A stretch of 64,000 nt of DNA from Boswellia sacra (taxonomy: Eukaryota > Streptophyta > Magnoliopsida > Sapindales > Burseraceae): positions 1-64,000 of the forward strand of contig SNVD02009802.1 of assembly GCA_013180625.2 (NCBI GenBank). The letters run 5' to 3'. The translations under genes and the position numbers were made by a program. Below are positions 34,286 through 44,052 of the stretch, in pieces. The notes beneath the pieces are model-generated. The model made no database searches and was not told the DNA's origin. It saw only the letters and a program-made list of their open reading frames with translations. Numbering within the stretch: position 1 is the stretch's first letter; each line of letters opens with the position of its first letter.

Positions 34286-34502
34286 ATAGGGTAGTCATAT
34301 GGTTTGTCAAAAAGAAAACTTGAAATTAAAACAAACAAAATCAACAAACAACAACAACACAAAAACAACATTGATAATCAGATCAAACGAAACAAGAAAA
34401 AAGAAATTCGACAACAACAACACACATTCAAATATACAAGTAGTTGTGATTGTGGCTCACATCTTCCTCTGGTTTTACGTCCAGTAACGGCTGAAACGCC
34501 TT

Positions 34503-35132
34503 CTATGAGTCGGGGATTTGCTTCCCATCCAGTTTTCTTATAAACTGGCAAACAGGGTCGTTTTTAGTCAGATTCCCTAGACTATAACACTGCAATTCAT
34601 CACGAAATTGTGTCCATAGATTAAGCAATTCACGCTGAACAAGTCCACAAGAATGTGACTCGAGAGTTAACAAAACATTATCCAGCGACTCATTACTCAA
34701 ACCATTCTTAATAAATGAAAGTTTATCTTCTCTATTCCTGGACGCAAAACCTAATGAACGACAAGTCTGGTTACAATTCCATCTAGCACATTTATAACAT
34801 ACTTGTAACCTTTTCGCTCTTCGCCTCTTGGCGTAGTAGCTCTTTCCTAGACCAGGCATGTATTTTGCGAGATTAATGTCCGGCTCACCGGACAATCTCA
34901 CCTTGGCTTCGATAAGCCATCGGATATCAGCAGGCACATTTAGGAGCATCAATGCCCAAAGTCTAGTCATCCGTACTTTATAAATTTTAAACACAGCATT
35001 TTGAGGAAGTGAAGGAAAATATTTACGAAGGTTCGACAGAAAGATATCGGCATCCATTGAAGAGAAGAAAAGGAGAGATATTACCGATAATGCGATTGAG
35101 TCTTGTTCTTCTCCAAGATATGCACGTTTCAA
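34503..35132 (-). CDS. Retrotransposon-borne ORF of unknown function with a Cys cluster
   Basis: An open frame of 209 codons between the end of pol and LOG. The likelier start is the internal Met at residue 26 (MDADIFLSNL, about 35057), since the preceding residues look like leader. It has a conserved-looking core (NVPADIRWLIEAKVRL, residues 65-80), a basic stretch KRRRAKR (102-108) followed by C-x2-C-x4-C-x3-C (C112, C115, C120, C124), which could bind zinc, and a C-terminal NLTKNDPVCQFIRKLDG (187-203). I do not recognise the family. Position matches where Athila elements have an env-like ORF, but there is no signal peptide or membrane segment. The copy in element A is frameshifted. The composition and lack of introns fit retroelement coding DNA. 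Confidence 0.6.
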   Translation of the reverse strand: MKRAYLGEEQDSIALSVISLLFFSSMDADIFLSNLRKYFPSLPQNAVFKIYKVRMTRLWALMLLNVPADIRWLIEAKVRLSGEPDINLAKYMPGLGKSYYAKRRRAKRLQVCYKCARWNCNQTCRSLGFASRNREDKLSFIKNGLSNESLDNVLLTLESHSCGLVQRELLNLWTQFRDELQCYSLGNLTKNDPVCQFIRKLDGKQIPDS

Positions 35133-35465
35133 ACCTTCGGGCGAATGGTTTCAACTCCCCTTCGAATGTTTCCCCAAGCTGTTGCACAAATGAATTCGAA
35201 GTACGAAATAATCAAATTGAACAAAGGAAGGAAAAGAAAAGAGTAGAGACGAAACTAAAGACACATAAAAGAGATAACAACACAATAGCAAACAAAAGTC
35301 AAAAACAAGTAAAAAAATATAAAAACAAATAAGACAGATGGCAAAGAGAGATAAAACCTGATCAATTTGATGGCCTACGAAAGGAATCTCCTTGAGACAC
35401 AAAAATCGATCATTATTACCTCATTTTATTTTTCTTTTCTTCTTTTTTTTTATTTTTCAAAAACA

Positions 35466-35481
35466 TTGGGTTGCCTCCCAA
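35466..35481 (-). other. Conserved post-pol hairpin motif of Athila-like elements
   Basis: On the minus strand TTGGGAGGCAACCCAA, a 5-bp stem with a 6-base loop, follows the pol remnant by about 20 bp. GGGAGGCAACCCA after pol is known to me from Athila/Calypso-type elements and supports the lineage call. Confidence 0.6.
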
Positions 35482-35502
35482 TAAGCGCTTGGTTTTACGT
35501 CC

Positions 35503-35751
35503 TCAGCCCGACGTTGGTTCCATCATGGGAGGATCCAATCTCCGCTGTGCTTCTCTAATGGGCTTGGATCCTTCTTTGAACAAGAAATGGTGCATGCATA
35601 TGGTTGGGCCTTGGATGTTAACAATCGTCCACTTAATAGCTGTTTTGTGACCTCTATAAGTAGATCGGACGAGTTTCTCTTCTTGTATTCGTGCAAGCCC
35701 ATTTTCTATTGTAACTAGCAAAGTATCATTTGCCACAAAACCAGGCCTCAA
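35503..35751 (-). pseudogene. N-terminal edge of Athila RT, remainder deleted
   Basis: The minus-strand frame contains ICMHHFLFKEGSKPIREAQR and RLDPPMME, the conserved entry into the RT domain of Athila/Tat pol. It then runs into the post-pol sequence with a stop after TSG. RT catalytic, RNase H and integrase domains are absent, so about 3 kb or more of pol was deleted between RLDPPMME and the post-pol motif. Confidence 0.6.
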
Positions 35752-36052
35752 ATGATCTGGAAGACTTAAGCTCCAAGGGGTTTGGCTTTCATCACAGAAG
35801 GAAGAAGTTTCTCATTAGATAAAGCAAATTGAATGTACGAAACATCATACCTATTTGTGTATTGCTATATCTCATCTAAGCTGCCACAGCTTTCCTCCTT
35901 TTCTTTGGACATTGTATCAACTTCTTGGTTCTTTGAAACTTTCTTCCTATGAGCTCATTATAGCATCATTCCATCCATCCTTGCGAGTTAACTCAAAACA
36001 TTGTTGTGGCAAATAATCAATAACGTCAACTGCAAAAACAGAATGTAAGTCA

Positions 36053-36806
36053 TTAGAGTACCTCATTCCTCAAAATATTAAAACATATCACCTTGCCATC
36101 AAACTCTATGGTCAAAGTGCCATAATGAACATCAATCTTGATTCTAGCAGTTTTCGAGAATGGCCTCCCTAAAAGAATCGGTGTTGGATTAGGAGATGTC
36201 TCATCCTCTATTTTAAGGACATAGAAGTCTGCTGGAAAAACCAATTGATTCACCTGCACAAGCACATCTTCCACAACTCTTTTGGATATGCATTAAAATG
36301 ATCAGCAAACTGAATGGTAATACCAGTTTTCGCAAAAGGTCCAAGATTTAAAGAAGCATAAATAGAATATGGCATGATGTTAATAGATGCTCTAAATCTA
36401 ACATAACTCTTTCAAACTTGGTTTTACCAATGGTGCATGGAATGGTGAACGTACCTGGATTATTGCATTTCGGAGGAATTTTCCTTTGCAATACAGCTAA
36501 AACATCTTCCCCCACACTTACTTTCTCATTTCCCTTTAACTTTCTTTTGCTGGTGCATAACTCCTTGAGACATTTTGTATAATGAGGTACTTGCTCGATA
36601 GCATCCAGAAGTGGTATATTTACCTCGATTTTGTGAGAAGTTTCCAGGATTTCTTGTTCTTGTTCCTCCTTCGATTTTGCAAATCTACTAGGAAAAAGTG
36701 GAGGAGAAACATATGAAGGAATGGGAGTTATAGGATTTACCTGAGAATTCAGTGTTTTGTTCATGGTGGAAGTGGTGTCATCTCCTTCATCAGTTTGTGA
36801 TCGCAC
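36053..36806 (-). pseudogene. Gag-protease linker and aspartic protease remnant of element B
   Basis: Two minus-strand segments. 36806-36348 encodes PPLFPSRFAKSKEEQEQEI, NIPLLDAIEQVPHYTKCLK, VLQRKIPPKCNNPGTFTIPC and the protease entry VMLDL, where the active-site DLGAS has been broken by a small deletion. 36274-36053 encodes the C-terminal protease part (VLVQVNQLVFPADFYVL, then PTPILLGRPFSKTA). The active site and the frame between the segments are both lost. Confidence 0.7.
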
Positions 36807-36874
36807 AAGAATTCTCTCTGGAATTGATCATCGTTTGACAAGATAATTCTTCTGAGCCTTGGCCCTCGATTTGC

Positions 36875-37496
36875 TCATGCTAGTAGCCAGTTGTCCATTT
36901 GATTTACCAGGTTTTGGATACTTGCCCCAGTTTCCTGCTGGAATTGCATTGTGTTAGTGGCAAGTGCATTAACAATATCCTGGAGAGACATACCTGAGTT
37001 TTGTGAAGCTGGTTGCGGTGCTGGATGTGGCATTGGTGGTGGTTGCATTTGAAAAGGTTGCTGCACTCTAGGTTGATTGAAACCTTGTGGCCGATTTGGT
37101 ATCACATTTGGAGTGATTGGTTGATGATTCCAGTAACTGAAATTATGGTGATCTTCCCATCCAGCATTGTAAGTGTTAGAGAAAGGATCATACCATTGCC
37201 TTGTTTGTCCTGGAAATCCACCCATGGCATTGGCTTGTTCCATATATTCTTCTTGTAAAGTTGGATACATGTCGATTGGATGCTCCATCGTAGAATATAC
37301 CCCATTCATAAGATTTTTGCATATCTCCTACAGCCATGTTTTCCACAAGAGAGGTTAGCTCAGAAAGTTGTTGTTCAATGTTCGGAGTGCTTACCTCATT
37401 TACTCTCCATGGTACTTGTGGCTCAAATCCGCTACTGAATTGATAGAAGTTTACTGCCATGTTGTCTAAACACAAACAATCAGAAAGGAAAAACAA
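36875..37496 (-). pseudogene. Gag remnant of element B (N-terminal capsid part missing)
   Basis: Minus-strand frames cover only the C-terminal half of an Athila-type gag: a coiled segment (IEQQLSELTSLVENMAV), a former zinc knuckle (HPIDMYPTLQEE, with the usual Cys positions changed), a GGFPGQ/YDPFSNTYNAGW segment, a Pro/Gln-rich tract (QMQPPPMPHPAPQP) and SGMSLQDIVNALATNTMQFQ. A frameshift separates the first from the second piece. It begins almost directly after the primer site, so capsid is deleted. Confidence 0.65.
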
Positions 37497-37549
37497 AGAA
37501 AATATGAATCAACAATGAAAACAAAATAACAAATTGATTAGAAAATCAA

Positions 37550-37567
37550 TCCCCGGCAACGGCGCCA
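37550..37567 (-). other. Primer-binding site complementary to tRNA-Asp
   Basis: The plus strand reads TCCCCGGCAACGGCGCCA, the 3' end of plant tRNA-Asp(GTC) including the terminal CCA equivalent. It is separated from the LTR by six bases (37568-37573). This is the standard primer site of Athila-type elements and fixes the minus-strand orientation. Confidence 0.85.
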
Positions 37568-37573
37568 AAAACT

Positions 37574-38984
37574 TGATGCGTTCGAAACTAGCAAGTATAC
37601 TAGTCGCACAAGTAATAAAGTGATAAGTAAGATATCGTTCCCACGAGGATTGATTCTAATTGAATTTGTTATTTCCAGCAACAATAAACTAAACAGGGGG
37701 GATTTTTGTTGAATGCTTTACTAAATGAAATAAGAATGCAAGTAAAGAATAACAAAACAGAAAGTAAATTTGAATGAAAAATCAATGGGAGAAAGCTGGT
37801 TAAGGGATCCTTCTCTACCACAAGATATGGATTTGCGAATTAATTGTAGAATTGTCATCTAATTACAGCATTGAAGTTATCAACCGTAGATAATAACAAG
37901 CTCTATTACCCAATCTTTCCTTACTTTGTTGTTAAATAAAACAAGCTCTTTATTTAATCTCTATCCATTAAACAACCTAGAACAAGCTCTCTGAGTTTAA
38001 TTCAATGGATGCATTATGATAAGAAAGATAGGTTGATCTAAGCAATAAACACACAAGCTCGGATTATTTAACTTAGGTTATATTCTCCAATTGTAATCTC
38101 TGATCACAATTTTGCTACTAATGATTAGAAATTCAAGACAATTACGGATCAAGATTTCTAGTCTAGCAATAAATCACAACCAGATTATATTCAGTTGGCC
38201 ACTCAAATACAATCAGCAAGCAATCATAAGCATTAAATATGGGAGAATACAAGCAACTTCAATTAGAGAATTGGATAACAATTCCTTACACAATCAACTT
38301 ACAAAAACCATATCAGGGGCTTTGAAATCACCCTCAACCAATTCAGATTCAGTTACACATGTTTAAGAACGTGGTAAATACAATACAACATGGAGACATT
38401 CCAGAAAATGAAAGGGAAGGGAAAAACTTAGCAAATTTGATGTAATTCTCTTTGGATTGTAGTTCTTCCTCTTTCCAAGCTTCCTTTCTCCTTCAAGAAC
38501 TCCAAGAGATGAAAGAATTCCAGAGCTGCAAGCCTCCACCACGTTCTCCCCTCTTCAAGTTATGAAAATAAAACCCTAAAATGTGTTTAAATACTCTGCT
38601 ACAGTGACTTGCTACAGTGCCCCGTATTATACATGCTACAGTGCTTGTGGAATTATATTTCTATACATCTCACACTGTTTTGATTACAACTTTTGGTACA
38701 CTGAATGGATTTATAAACCGTAAATTTCTCCAGAAAATAGACTTCGAGAGCTTTCCAACGGTATATAACATGTCATCGGGTTCATTGTATATCAATACAA
38801 TTAAATCCGAGAAGATCACTGACTAGCAGAGGTGAAAATGAAGGGTTTTACTCCATTTTTGTGCAAGTTGCTCCAAAACTCCTACAAACATCAAAACCAC
38901 ACAAAAACATAAAAATACCAAGGAATATAGCAAAGAAACATGGACGAATTGATATAAAAGTAATACATAAATAGACACCTATCA
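37574..38984 (-). repeat. 5' LTR of element B (1411 bp)
   Basis: Bounded by TGATGCG (left, 37574) and CTATCA (right, 38984) on the plus strand. By eye nearly identical to the 3' LTR of element A: an 84-codon stretch (38112-38366 here, 4149-4403 there) translates identically. It is clearly different from B's own 3' LTR. Confidence 0.85.
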
Positions 38985-39750
38985 AGTGCATTAAGTAGTT
39001 TCTTTTAGATAGTGTTGTTTGTGCTTTCGATGTCTTAGGTACTGCAATAAATATTCGATTCGACTTCTGATTAGATTCATAATTTAGTAAGTTTCCGGGA
39101 TATCCTCCCTCTTTATGTGAACGTATGTAAACTCCTCATATGTCATAAAGAGATAAAATTTGATTGTGTGCATAAAGAAACTTAGGATCAAGATAGGGTA
39201 GCATTAATCACTTAAAACTTAGAACTCTGAAAACCTTAGTGGAGGCCGTATTCATCCCGATGATTTACGAATCGTACCCAATTTCTCGAACCCAACTCTG
39301 AAAGAGTGAAGATAGTTAGGTCCAGAAGCAAGGCATCAGTTGTCGTCATCCACATATTCCCTTGGTTAGTTACCTAGATGGCGACTCCATTATTTTTTTG
39401 GATCATGTCCTCATGACTTAATCTGTTAGGCCCTCTAAGTTTCTAAAAAGAATTTAGAAAAGCAGTGTCGAGATTGTAAGCACTTGGAGTGGGATGGAAG
39501 TCTCGGTTACAAGTGGTGAAAAATGTAATATATTTGAGGTGAACTGGGTTGGGATGAAGCCCGTCCACTTTACCACAATAACAATTACCCCTTGATAGAT
39601 GAGGGGTATCGTTGTTTAAAGAACGGTAGACCTGATGATTTTTACACCAAGTGGCATTGGCAACCCAAAGATAGCGACTTGCCTAGGTTTCTTGATATTT
39701 TTTCTTCAATTTTCATCTCATTGTAGTCGGTCAGTGTATTAGGTGGATCA
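38985..39750 (+). repeat. Tat-type LTR 3' end with primer site and leader
   Basis: The stretch GTGGAGGCCG...ACTCTGAAAGAGTGAAGATAG (39238-39310) parallels the ends of LTRs 2 and 3. It is followed by TGGCGACTCCAT at 39379-39390 and a leader with AGTGGGATGGAAG and GATTTTTACACCAAGTGGC. It is a more diverged family member than LTRs 1-4. The start of this LTR is missing; element B occupies that side. Confidence 0.55.
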
Positions 39751-40177
39751 GGTGGATTTCTACATTAATTTTATATAAAATAAAAAAAAAGAGCTTACGA
39801 AAGTTAAAAATGGACATATGAAAGTAAAAAGGGTGACAAAAATTTGGAAACTCCTATGTACATACAACTTTTTTATGCATCATTTTTCAACTTTTATATC
39901 AATGAAAGTTGTATATGCTTGTTTCCTATTTTTATATGTCTACTCATAATTTTTATGCATTTGTTTGTGATTTTTGTATGCTTGTTTTCAATTTTTATAT
40001 AAAATGAACATGTTTTGGTGCATTGCTAGTTGTTTTCAATTACAATTGCAAACTTTACTTTCTTTCCTAGTGGAAGACATTTTATTTTCTATAGCTGTGT
40101 AATATATTTGGTCAGTTTGAAATTTTAACTATAAGTTTTTGTCATGTAATTGTGATGGGTGTGAATGATGAAACCAG
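39751..40177. other. AT-rich DNA upstream of the TBL pseudogene
   Basis: Contains TTTTTATATGC-type repeats (39880-40000). The 5' exon expected for a TBL gene (membrane anchor and start of the TBL domain) is not visible here. Confidence 0.4.
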
Positions 40178-42457
40178 ATTTGATGCACAAAAAAAGTTGG
40201 AAAAGCCACGGAAGTGACGGGTAGTATTTGTTGAAGACTTAAGTAGGATGGAATGGGAATCCCTCCTCTGCATGCTATCATCAGCTGTTCCCAACAAGTC
40301 TTCAATATATGAAGTGAATGGGAACTCAATCACAATGCATAATGGGTCTTTGGTGTTTATGTTCCAGGACTATAACTGCACCCTCGAGTACTCCAGGGCT
40401 CTGTACCTAGTGGTCCTACGTCGCCCTCCTCTTGACGCTCCACCGGAGTGGAAGCTCACTGTCAAAGTTGATGAATTGGTCCGGACCTCCAAGCTTTGGA
40501 GCGACGCAGATATTCTGATCTTTAACTCTCTGGCATTGGTGGACTTGTGAGAATACCATAATAAAAATGTAAATAGCTAATTTTGTTTTGAATATGATTT
40601 TCTGATCAGTTAATATAACCGTTGTTAGGTCTCCATGTTTCAGAAAATTTCTTTGCACTATCGTTTAACTGTTTCATTTATATTCCGCATGACAATCCAC
40701 ACCATTTCAGGTCCCACAACAGTAAAAGTTAATGAGGGATGCTACTTAATTATTATATATATGTGCTAAATATGATGAATATAATCAATTTGTGGTTTGA
40801 TAGCTTGATTTGTTTTGTTTTATTGGTTAGAGGTATTTACTTCCAAGAGGGGCAGGGGGTAAGGATGAATATGAGCGTTGAAGCTGCTTTCAGAAGATCG
40901 ATTGATACCTTGTTGGATTGGATGGGTAGCGAAGTAAATATGACCAACCTTTGCTCCTTCCAGATTCAGATTCATCTCAATCATTTATTTGATCTTCAGC
41001 TTATCATGTTGATATTTGATAATAGTTGAATATGTAATTGACTGCTAAATGCTAATGAGTTGGGCTAGATTTATCAGAGGCGGCAAGTGGACTCCTGATG
41101 GAGATAATGGTCAATCTCAGAGGTAGGGGTGCACAAAATTATCCGACCCGATCCGACTCGATCGGGTTTTATCGTGTTGGTCGGGTTATAGGCAGGTCAA
41201 GGTAATAAAAAATACGAAATCGGGTTTTAAAATTCGGGTTTTGTACAATCGGGTTTAATTCATGTAACCTGTTATAACCCGACCTGATCAAAAAACAAAG
41301 CTAAAACAAGTAACCTGCCAAAACGCTTGACAAAACTCGACGAGTTCGACACGACTCGACATGTAAATGTCGAGTGTCGGATTCATTATCCGACACTCGA
41401 TGTCTTCGAATATAGACTGATATCGAGTGTCGGTTGTGAATTCGACACGACTTGACATGTAAGTGTCGAGTGTCGGATGATGTAAGTGTCGATATTTTCG
41501 AAGACATCGAGTGTCGGATGCATCATCCGACACGCGACACTTACATGTCGAGTATTAGATGATGCATCGTCGACTGTCAGATGATGCATCTGACACTCAA
41601 TGTCTTCGAAAATAGACTGATATCGAGTATCGGTTGTGAATCCGACACGACTCGACATGTAAGTGTCGAATGTCGGATGATGCATTATCACTCGACACTT
41701 ACATGTCGAGTGTCGGATGCGATATCAGTCTATTTTTAAAGACATCGAGTGTCGAATGATGCATCATCGAGTGTCAGATGATGCATCCGACACTCGATGT
41801 CTGTGAAAATAGACTGATATCGAGTGTCGATTGTGAACTTACACGACTTAACATGTATATGTCGAGTGTCAGATGATAGTGTCGAGCTCTATCGAGTTTT
41901 GTCGAGTATTTTGGCAGGTTGCTTGTTTTAGTTTTGTTTTTTTGTTTTTGTCTTTTTGCATAGGCCGTTATAGTTAAATATGATGCATGATCCGACAGAC
42001 CCGATAGACCCGACCAATCCGATCATTTGGGTTATATATCGAGTCCTATACTTCGAAAATCTGATTTCAAATATAAAATAACGAACTCGATCATCTATCG
42101 AGTCATATCAAGTTGGGATAAAATCTGACCCGACCTCACCCATGTGCACGTCTGCTTAGAGGCTACCCGAGTTTGGCTCATTGCCTGACTCATTCGGAGC
42201 ATATTTCGACATAGTATCTGATTTATTGTCAGAGGGCTCAAACGAGTACAAGTGAAGAATTTGAATTTGTTGAAAGTTACAAGCATGACGGCTAGGAGAA
42301 AAGATGGCCTTGCGGCTTTCCACAACAAAACGCCTGATGCTGAGCCTAGTACTGCCAAATTTAAGACTGCCATCATTGGTGCTTGCCTCGGGTTCCTCAT
42401 TCCTGGAATGAGCTTTTTTATGCTCTTTTTCTCGAGCAAGAGTCTGTTGGTTTATGA
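40178..42457 (+). pseudogene. Trichome birefringence-like (TBL/PMR5) polysaccharide O-acetyltransferase pseudogene
   Basis: TBL proteins are Golgi enzymes that O-acetylate wall polysaccharides. Exon-like pieces in order: RFDAQK...RVVFVEDLSRMEWES (40178-40262), where the catalytic GDS has become EDL and an in-frame TGA sits at 40215-40217. Next is LLCMLSSAVPNKSSIYEVNG through DADILIFN (to about 40530), then HWW in a shifted frame (about 40535). After an intron come YFQEGQGVRMNMSVEAAFRR (40831-40890) and SEVNMT. After another gap is RGGKWTPDGDNG (41076-41110). A 1.03-kb transposon interrupts the gene at 41124-42154. Beyond it are LNLLKVTSMTARRKDG (42254-42305) and the DCHHWCLPRVPHSWNEL motif (42365-42415) with the conserved DxxH, ending at TGA 42457. 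Retained introns make it a duplicated, not processed, pseudogene. Confidence 0.75.
41124..42154. mobile_element. hAT-like nonautonomous foldback element in the TBL pseudogene
   Basis: The ends are TAGGGGTGCACA and, inverted, CAGACGTGCACA. The flanking octamers are CTCAGAGG (41116-41123) and CTTAGAGG (42155-42162), an 8-bp target duplication with one mismatch, as made by hAT transposases. TBL coding sequence is interrupted exactly there. Inside is a large inverted repeat: 41290-41360 (AACCTGCCAAAACGCTTGAC region) against 41875-41945. Between the arms are repeated TCGAGTGTCGGATGATGCATC-type blocks in both orientations. No transposase is encoded. Confidence 0.7.
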
Positions 42458-44052
42458 AATTCAACTTTTTAATGTTTTGAAGCTTACAGAATGAAGAAAA
42501 ATGCACTGATATATTCCTAGCCCCAATAGCTTAAGCATGATGCCAAATATACTGAGTTTGGGACAAAGTTAAGAAGAGTCCAGGCTATTACTACATATAC
42601 TGCCATCTTGATAGTTGATACCGCATGTCTTGAGAGATGTGGGACTTTTTTTTTTTTAATTTATTTTTAATCTTTTGTAACCTGCGAAGGTTTCTTTCAG
42701 ATTTGTCCCTTCAGTAAGCACTTCTTGTTTCACTTCCGGAGACCAAACTCCGGGTCTTTCAACGTGAAGTGGGCTTATTGGTTTGTATCAATTCTGTACA
42801 AATCCATGATGTAACTGACCATTTTTTTAAAAAAGGAATTTAAATGAATAAGCATATTAAAAGAAGAATTGTAATGGAAGAATCTTCTTGGCATCTCATA
42901 GATAGACCTGGGTGGAAGGGACTCTTAGTCCTCTGCGAGTCTCAAACCAAGAAAACAATATAATTAAATTTCATCACTTGATCGCCGGTTTTACTTTTTC
43001 AAATGAGAGATATCAAGAAGATTACAAACTTACATTGAAGTTTTATTAACGCTTCTGTGAATCAAATCCCTCAAATATTAATTATTTTCTCGTTTAAGAA
43101 GACCGAGAAGGAGCAGATGAATGGAAGCCGGGTCCTACCCTCTCTGCAGCATTTCAACAAACATTTTGACTCCACAGTAAGTCGTTAATTATGGCTTTCC
43201 TAAAGAGCTTTATTTAGCTCTTAATACATATATGACAACTGGGAATCTATTCCATTACAGGTTATCTTCAAAATGGTAGAGAAGAATTTCTAATACATTG
43301 ATATTATTATCTATTTTCTCCCAGAAAGCTATCCATGTTAATGGTATGGTGAAAAAATTTGTCTACAAAAATTGCCTTATGGCAAAGTTGCATGTCTTTT
43401 CTTAGATTGGTGAAATCTTTAGGGCATTGATCAAAATCGGATGCAAACTTTATAAATAAATAAATAAAACCCTTGAGATATATCTCATGTCAATGAAAAT
43501 AAGTGAACAGCAAAGGGTATAAGCACTTGAATGAATTGATTGGCAACCCAACCCACCCAGAATCTGCATTAGTGGGTCTGATGGATAAGCCACGCAGGTC
43601 TTTTCTAATTGAGTTATAAATCCACACCTGCTTACTCAGAAATGGGATATCGAGTATACATTCTGTCAGCAATTAAAAACAAAATAACTCAACATTGACC
43701 GAAGACCTTTATACTTTCTTTAGGCCATTCTTATTTCGCACGTTTGTGTTGTGGTTTGGTTGGAATTCTTATTGTACCATTCTGGTCGATAATTAGTTGG
43801 TGCTGCTGTTCTATTGTTAGAACTCAGCGCATTAAAATCAAAGTTGCTTTGATTTAAGGGACAGTGGATCCTAACTTCTGATCATTCAGAATTGTGGAAC
43901 AAACAATCAATACGCAAGAACGCAAAACTATGTCTTCTAGGATTACGTAGATTCAGGAAAAGAGTGGAAAATACAGCCATTTCACTCAAATAAGATAAAA
44001 TTACACACTTTGCGCTAGAAACCAAACTCGAGAGTTGTAATCTCCTGGTCTT
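42458..44052. other. Intergenic DNA, no gene seen
   Basis: Beyond possible 3' untranslated sequence of the TBL pseudogene (to about 42850) I see only AT-rich DNA and short chance frames up to the DUF26 stop at 44053. Confidence 0.5.

Larger units (their letters stand above)
29868..38984 (-). mobile_element. Athila-type nonautonomous LTR retrotransposon B with LOG and an extra ORF
   Basis: A 9.1-kb element bounded by two LTRs with TGATAGG/GCATCA ends. In transcript order: 5' LTR (38984-37574), 6-nt gap, tRNA-Asp primer site, gag remnant, aspartic-protease region, N-terminal edge of RT, a deletion that removes the rest of pol, the post-pol motif GGGAGGCAACCCA, a 209-codon ORF, three G-box repeats, a LOG copy, noncoding DNA, polypurine tract and 3' LTR (31291-29868). 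It could move only with proteins from a partner element. The flanking 5-mers (CCATG left, AGTGC right) do not match, so no target duplication is present, and the two LTRs are unequal, which suggests a recombinant. Confidence 0.85.

Noticed and set aside
34014..34310. 98-codon minus-strand frame with repeated WETSV/RGRQV blocks
   Set aside because: It is the translation of the three G-box tandem repeats; the single-unit copy in element A does not keep it.
1..38984. Reading elements A and B as one element with a simple 25-kb inversion
   Set aside because: LTR similarity fits, but the flanks of the paired LTRs do not give a matching target duplication; left as one hypothesis in the findings.
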